DNA of 37,254 nucleotides from Reticulitermes lucifugus. Taxonomy: Eukaryota > Arthropoda > Insecta > Blattodea > Rhinotermitidae. The translations under genes were made by a program, and so were the position numbers. Location of the stretch: positions 23,106 to 60,359 of the forward strand of contig JAKCWW010002212.1 of the NCBI GenBank assembly GCA_026260175.1, written 5' to 3'. Shown piece after piece: positions 31,016 to 37,254 of the stretch (position 1 is its first letter; every line of letters begins with the position of its first letter). The notes under the pieces are model-generated. The model searched no databases. It had not been told where the DNA came from and worked only from the letters and a program-made list of their open reading frames with translations.

Positions 31016-32799
31016 ATCAGGGTTTCCAACTGATCAGTGTTTTTGAAAAATTACATATTTACTGGTAATGGACTGGTAATTAGGTAATTAGGTATCTCGA
31101 AACAGAATCATGATTTGTCATACGTAGGACTATAAATCCGTTTACCATCAAGTGTATAATAAATATATCATCTGAAATCTGGAGTTAGAACAAAGTTGTG
31201 CAGGATTCTTACCAGATGGGCAGTGGAGGGGAATGAGTGAGTTTTACGACTTCGAGACAAACATAAAGCTATGATATTTCAGTTTCTAATACATTTCTAT
31301 ATTTATATTGTTATGACAGCAGTGTGTTCAGCTTTACAATACTAAAAACGGTTCCGAGTAGAACTAAACCGAAGTTGCTGTTGCATAGCTTTGTAGCCCG
31401 ATATATTATTCTGTTTTTATTTTATTTTTTTTTTCAAAATCTCTTACTTCATTGCAAATTCTAAGCAATCCTGTATTAAATTTGTTGGCAGTAACCTCGC
31501 AATATCAAAAGTTGTCATGTTTATAATAAACACGCAATATTTATGTATATTCTTATAAGCTTAATGTGTCGTAGTCATGTGATCTAACTTCTTAAAACAT
31601 TTCCCATGCTCCATTTTTTATTATCCGTCGACATCAATACAAAAGCTGAAGAAACATTTCTCACTCTCTCTATATCTTTGTTGTATATTGTATAAATATT
31701 TAAGCACTATAAAATTTACATATTTTTGAAAGATTAATACCCCACATCATTTCAGAGCCTTAAATTAAATTTTGCTTTTAGTTTTTCTAGCTCGCAAGTT
31801 GCACATTCACCAATTTGTTATCACTTGTTACAGGAGATTTAAATTTGTGACGTTGGCGTTACATCTATATTCATATCGTTCATTCGAAGTCCCGTGAAAT
31901 CGGTGAAATGTTTCAGAAGTTTAAATGAGATGGCACGTAGACAGACTGCATGGTAATAAGACCAAGTTTCTTCGTATGGAAGTAAGGTAATATAAACAGG
32001 CAGGCAGGCTGGTTCCACTCTATAACAGTCTACGTAGGAGTCCAGCAAGCTAATAATTGCTAAATTCCGACTTGTTGGAATGTAAATGTAATTTCATCCC
32101 CAATTCAACATGAACAACAGAAAATGTGTTTAACTGGAAGCATTTGCAGTATAAAAACAGGCTTTGTGTTTCTGTTCGCGACTGCATGCTCAATTATTGG
32201 TGAATAACTGTTTCTTTTCTCTTGTAAAGTGGATCAATAGAGTATATTACACGACTTTGTGGAATAAAAACGGGTATGGTTTCATATTAATGAATTTGCC
32301 CCAGTAAAAATGCATAAAGGCCCCAGGATGTTGTAAACATTTGTTATGGAATACAATGAATGATAGCTTCTGGCCTGTGGATATGAAGACCTCCAGTCTC
32401 TCAGGTCCATATTCGAAACCCCGGATTGCCTACCCAGTAGTTATGAGAGTCAAAACTTTTGCTGTACCTGATTTGCTTTCGGGCTCCTTTTGTTCGCCAT
32501 GCCTCATTCCATTAGCCAATCAGTTGTATTATTTTATTATATTGTAGTATTGTATCATATTGTATTGTCATATCATAATCAACAGCAACAACAGTAACAA
32601 TATCTACGTTTAAGTTCCTCGGAATTTTTCCTCACTAATTAACGAGTTCTTAGCCCTAAGTTCATCTACCTGTAACTAACGCAATATGTGTCCTCCCTTA
32701 AACACTTTGTCCTTATTGAGGTGATCAATAAATCCTGTGCTTTGATGGATCTCAAAGGTTCATTGCCCCTGAAACACGACGGGCTATTTAACAACCTAA
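31016..32799. other. Nothing recognised
   Basis: AT-rich, with chance open frames only. No tandem or inverted structure was noticed. Confidence 0.5.
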
Positions 32800-33060
32800 G
32801 GCACATTTTAATATTACCTTCCTGTTTATGCTTCGGTCTCCCAAGTGGTAATTTTTTACGTGATATTAGAGCTAAAATTTTGTATGCTTTCATTTATGTT
32901 TCTCACGCATGTTGCCTGTCCCTCCCATCTCATCCTGCACCTAATCAGTTTACATGTTGTGCACATATTATGTCTCCTCGTATAATTTTCTTCATTATTC
33001 TGTTACTTTCTTACCTCGGTCCAAGGGGAGTTTTTGGAATTTTTATTTTGCGATTAAAAG
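32800..33060 (-). pseudogene. LINE ORF2 C-terminal fragment (family L), relic
   Basis: On the minus strand there is a decayed GPKR-like segment (GGACCGAGGTAAGAAAGTAA near 33022), then MRWEGQATC (near 32935), then AYKILALISRKKLPLGRPKHKQEGNIKM (about 32890-32808). The order and spacing match the family-L ORF2 end: GPKRxxVTGE, MRWAGHVAR, AYRxL...PLGRPRRRWEDNIKM. Several frames are involved, so the copy is inactive. Confidence 0.68.
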
Positions 33061-34368
33061 ATTAATGTTAAAGGCGCTATGAATATACTCATCAGTATAT
33101 AAAACAACCACTGAATAGAAAATTGTATATAAAGTTGGCGAATGTGCGCGAAGATTAGACTGTATAGATAGAAAATACATGACATTGGGAGTCCGGGTCA
33201 AGTGCAGTCAGGCGGGCAGTAGGTACTTCGACGGCCGGACAATGCTCACACTTCCACGAAATACATTCAGTTTCACGCCGGTTCAAACCACATGAAACAG
33301 GCCCAATTGCCTGGTTCGTCATCGTTGTTGAAATTAAATCCTTGAAATTCATCTGCCAATGTTCTTCGTGGAATATATGCCTCTAAATTCGCTACTTTTT
33401 CCATTAACGGCTACCATAAATTCTTTGTATTATTACCTAATATTTGTTTTGGCACAGGTCCGCTACGATGAGGTAATATTTGGTCTAACATATCAGCAGT
33501 TTGTCTCTGGTTGCACAATCTAACATTAGGGTTTAGTAGCTAGTAAAGATTCGAAATTCCGTGAGCAAGAATAACATTTTTGTAGTTATTTGTTTACTAT
33601 AAGCACTTAGTTTATTTTCGGATAAAACAATTATCACGGAATTTTAAAGCACTGAAGATATATGTTAAATCAGAAAGTACAATGGGCAATGGACCTGTTA
33701 CTCTGTACCACAGAACGATGCAAAACAAAAGAAGAAAGTTAAATTCCGTGCCAAATGTGTTGTCATATTTAACTGCGCAAATAGCTTCTTCTGTTGATTA
33801 GCTGCAATTGTGGGAAATTAGACCACATTTCGTCCACAAAAATAGAGCTCAATATTAACGTATGAAATGTATCTGCTGCCTGTAGCTTAGATGTGTGCAC
33901 ATGTGCACCTTATTTCTCAAATCACCTCATTAGGCTCCCAATTTTACCGCTGTATATACATTACACAATATTTTTTGTGTTGTCATCAAAAACACGCCAT
34001 CTCCCTAAATTCCAATAAAATTTCCCCATTTCTTAAGGTATTTTAGTGGAATGCAGAATAGGTGTATTTAATGAAAGTAATGCGAACCTAGCCGTGAGCC
34101 CAAGTCCCTATATCCGCAGATAAGAATAAGACCTGACTTCTTGAGCTCCGCTGTTGTCATACACCCAAAATATTTGTTTGCACACAACAAACCTCCATAT
34201 AAAGCACATGAAGTAGTTAACATCGCCATACTATTTTTAATTAGATAAAAGTGATAATTTGGCATTGCAATATTTTCAGTCCGTTTTATTAAGTAGGTCG
34301 ATAGTGGTAATGTAGAGTATCGCGGGTCATAAGTTTGTTTCTCCTTCCGTCGATATTAACAATATTCG
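33061..34368. other. Nothing recognised
   Basis: AT-rich spacer. The 5' untranslated part of the LINE that follows could begin somewhere in the last few hundred bases, but I see no marker for it. Confidence 0.5.
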
Positions 34369-37190
34369 ATGTTAGTTTCGCGACGAACTGCACCACAAGC
34401 TGTTGAAAAAGCATCTACTACCACAAATAATAATAATAATAATAATAATAATATTAGTAACAATAATGATAATAAAGTGAGGCTAATACAAATGTCCGAA
34501 AGGGAAAGGTTACCAAAACTGAAGGAAAACAAAACTGATAAAGTTGAAGAATGATATAAATGGAATAATTGAAGAACTTTTAGAAGAAAATGAATCGGAT
34601 ATAACGGACAGACATAAACAACTTGATATATGCAGCAGCCACAGTTATTACAGAAACAGTGAATCAGCCCAGCAAAAGAGGCAAACATAAAAGAAATGAA
34701 ATCTTTTGGAAATAAGAATGCAAAGACAAATAAGCAACTTGAGAAAAGAGTTATCAATACTTGCTCGAACGGGAACAGGCTCTGATAACTAAAAACTCAA
34801 CAGGAAAAAGAGAAAAATTTTTCAAATATATAAAGTGACAAATGACAGAGACGTAGCGCAGTTGACAAAGGCATTGAAGCTGAAAGTACAATCAAAAGCC
34901 CAAAGAATCAGAACATACGACAGAAAAAAGGAAACTCAGTACATACAGAATAAGATGATCAAGGAAGACAGCAAAAAATTTACAGAAACTTGGGCACGAA
35001 GAATATAGAAGCCAGAGAAAACCCGTGTATGGCAGAAGTAGAGCGTTACTTGAAGTCACTGTGGGGAGAAAAAGTACAGCTTAATGAAAGAGCAGAATGG
35101 ATAAGAAGAGAAGAGAGCAGTAAAATCAGTAATATGGATTGGATGCCTATAAGAACTATAGAACCCATTTCGTTTTTGTTAAAAGCTCACAATTGGAAAT
35201 ATCCTGGAAGTGATCAAATACAAAATTACTGGCTAAAAGCATTCCCAGCTGCCCACAGGCATATTACAAAGAACTTCAACGCAATAATGGAGGAACCAGA
35301 GAAGATACCTGACTGCTAACCACAGGAATAACTTATTGGCTGCCAAAATCAAGAGACAGCAAGGCTGTCGGAAACTAACAACCAATTACGTGCTGAACAA
35401 CCATGTACAAGACCCTAACAGGAATAATAACTGGAAGAATGTCCACACATTTGGAAGAGTAGGGCTTATTACCAGCTGAGCAAAAAAAGGATGTCACCCT
35501 GGAAGTAAAGGGTGCAAGGATCAGTTAATTATATCAAAAGCAATATATGAGGACTGCCAGAGGAGGAAAAAGAATTTAAGTATAGCCTGGATTGATTACC
35601 AGAAATCATTTGACAGCGTTCCAAATAGCTGGGTAGAAAAGTCTATAGAATTGGTAGGAGTAAACAGTAAAATTGTCATGTTTGCAAATTATCAATGGAG
35701 AAATTGAGCACAACGCTTCAGCTGAAAACAAAGCAGGAAGTCATGTGGTCATAACCCATTCAAATACGAAGAGGAATGTTCCAGCGGGACTGTCTCTCGC
35801 CATTACTCGTCCGTATAGCACTTATCGCGTTAACACGCGAGTTGAACAGAGCTGATTGTGGATATCAAGTACACAGAGCTGAGAGGTAAATAAGTCACTT
35901 ACTGTAAATGGATGACTTGAAACTGCTAAATAGAAGTGATGAAGATTTAGAGAATGAAATAAAAATTGTGAAAGCAATTAGCAAAGACATTAATATGAAT
36001 GTTGGATTAGAAAAATGTGCAAACATTTGTTTAAAAAAAGGGAGGGTCCAGAGGAAACATACATAGAAAGCATATTTGAGAAGGACATTAAAGAAATGGA
36101 CCCGAGAAAATCGTTTAAGTATTGAGGGATAGAAGAGAGCCATGACATAGAGCATAAACATGAGAAAGAAAAGTTGAAGAATGAATACTTGAGGAGATTG
36201 AGATTAGTCCTGGACACAGAATTAAGTGCAAAGAATATTATACAAACACTTGGCAGTACCAGTACTTAGATATAGTTTTGGAATTATTAATTGGCACCAA
36301 GAAGAACTGCCAAAACTGGATAGGAAAACAAGAAGACTGCTAACCATCCAACAGCAGCACCTAAAGGCAGATGTAGATCGCTTGTATGTTCCCAGAAAAC
36401 AAGGAGGAAAGGGGTTGATGCAATTAGAAGAAGACTACATAATATAAATTACAAAACTGATGGAATATGTAGACAGCACTGAAGATCCACTAATACAAAT
36501 TGTTAGAACGCACCAAAACAACACCAACACATCAATGGTACAGACAGCTAGAAGCCTCAAGAGAGAATTACAGAAAGGAACAAGAAAAACAGCAGCGAAG
36601 ACTAAAGAAAGATGGCGGAGAAAAAGGATGCATGGACAATTTCCACGTAACTTAGATGAAAAACTGGTGGATGATGAACAATCGTATCCTTGGTTAAAAT
36701 TTGGAAACATCAAGGGAGAAACAGAAAGTACGATAGTGGCAGCACAACACCAAGAAATTACTACAAACTATTTTAAAAACAAAATTTGAAAGAAGAAGGT
36801 GACAGTAAATGCCGGTTATGTAAACAACGTGAAGAAACTATCGACCACCCAACTTCAGGATGCCCCATTTTGGCGAAGAACGAATACTTAATGAGACACG
36901 ATAAAGTTGGCGCACATTTACATTATTCAATATGCAAAGCACTAGGCATCGAAACGACAGGAAAATGGTAAACACACACACCAAAACCAGTATGTGAACA
37001 TGAAGATGTGACAGTGTTATGGAATCAAGAGTTACATACACAGACAGAGAAGTTACAGCAAATAGGCCAGATGTAAGAATTAAGAACGAAATAGAGAGAA
37101 CATGCATATTTATAGATGTGTCAATACCAGTGGACAGAAATGTCACGCAAAAGGAAGCAGAAAAGAAACTAAAATACCAGATGTATTTAA
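34369..37190 (+). pseudogene. Broken LINE polyprotein: reverse transcriptase, zinc finger and restriction-like endonuclease (R2-type layout)
   Basis: Readable pieces in order: an Asn-rich leader made by an AAT microsatellite (34369-34554); a pre-RT and finger region with PGSDQIQNYWLK (34990-35319); RT motif A as IDYQKSFDSVP (about 35591-35625); motif B as FQRDCLSPLL (about 35778-35807); motif C as MDD at 35906-35914, where the expected preceding Tyr codon is a TAA stop; the thumb region (36226-36447); a linker (36460-36789); a zinc finger C-x2-C-x8-H-x4-C at 36810-36863; and a restriction-like endonuclease segment with RPD (37064-37072), a downstream D-V, and KEAEKKLKY. Such elements insert by target-primed reverse transcription. 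Frameshifts after 35315, near 36790 and near 37015, plus many stops, make it dead. The match fades after about 37170, before the usual C-terminus. Confidence 0.9.
34427..34460. repeat. AAT microsatellite inside the LINE leader
   Basis: About nine AAT units, translated as an Asn run in the LINE frame. It probably arose after the copy died. Confidence 0.85.
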
Positions 37191-37254
37191 TATTGTATTC
37201 ACCGTGCATCTTGTATAAATGAAAATGAAATTAAAACCAACTTGATGCACACTC
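37171..37254. other. Sequence after the LINE breakpoint
   Basis: Past KLKYQ the reading no longer resembles the endonuclease C-terminus, which suggests an internal breakpoint, deletion or another insertion at the window edge. Confidence 0.4.

Noticed and set aside
34356..34757. 133-codon Leu-rich minus-strand open frame
   Set aside because: It is the antisense of the LINE leader and its AAT repeat.

Overview
The window looks like non-coding, repeat-dense DNA from a large AT-rich animal genome, most likely an insect. I cannot recognise any host protein-coding exon, tRNA or rRNA gene. Everything I can support is a mobile element, a relic of one, or a tandem repeat. The insect assignment is inference. 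It rests on tRNA-derived SINEs, LINE tails of a kind common in insect genomes, and recurrent AGGCCT-containing words; a cockroach or other polyneopteran is plausible but unproven.

Layout. A decaying 44-bp tandem array opens the window (1-372). A tRNA-derived SINE follows (about 2178-2375), then a 207-bp palindromic element with 13-bp target duplications (2940-3146) and a 321-bp hAT-type element with 8-bp duplications (3925-4245). From 6.1 to 8.2 kb there is a palindrome, a SINE fragment and a second, short member of the palindromic family fused to a hammerhead-ribozyme-like motif. At 10.8-11.8 kb lie a second SINE family, two more hammerhead-like motifs and a LINE tail. At 14.1 kb is another LINE tail. 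At 15.4-15.7 kb a SINE has inserted inside a hammerhead-like motif, leaving an 11-bp target duplication. Two hammerhead-like motifs follow at 16.6 and 17.2 kb, LINE ends at 18.0-18.7 and 20.9 kb, and a 30-bp minisatellite at 21.13-21.56 kb. Palindromic family members occur at 21.9, 23.9 and 27.0 kb. Between them sits a striking foldback element (23073-23783) with two 290-bp arms that are about 97.6% identical. A 43-bp tandem array lies at 27.36-27.77 kb, SINEs at 29.6 and 30.7 kb, a LINE relic at 32.8-33.06 kb, and a long, broken LINE of the restriction-endonuclease (R2-like) type fills 34.4-37.2 kb.

Main biological point. Two independent palindromic families (the roughly 200-bp family and the 290-bp-arm foldback) share one design: each arm carries a motif of the form CUGANGA - helix II - GAAAC - GU(H), facing outward from the centre. 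Several single copies of the same kind of motif are scattered nearby. This is the hammerhead core, which is established knowledge for terminal repeats of Penelope-like retroelements. The copies with intact flanks show target duplications of 12, 13 and 14 bp, variable in length as expected from target-primed insertion rather than from a cut-and-paste transposase. I infer that the window carries debris of several Penelope-like or retrozyme-like non-autonomous elements. No Penelope reverse transcriptase or GIY-YIG domain was seen, and many cores carry a changed essential base, so present-day ribozyme activity is uncertain.
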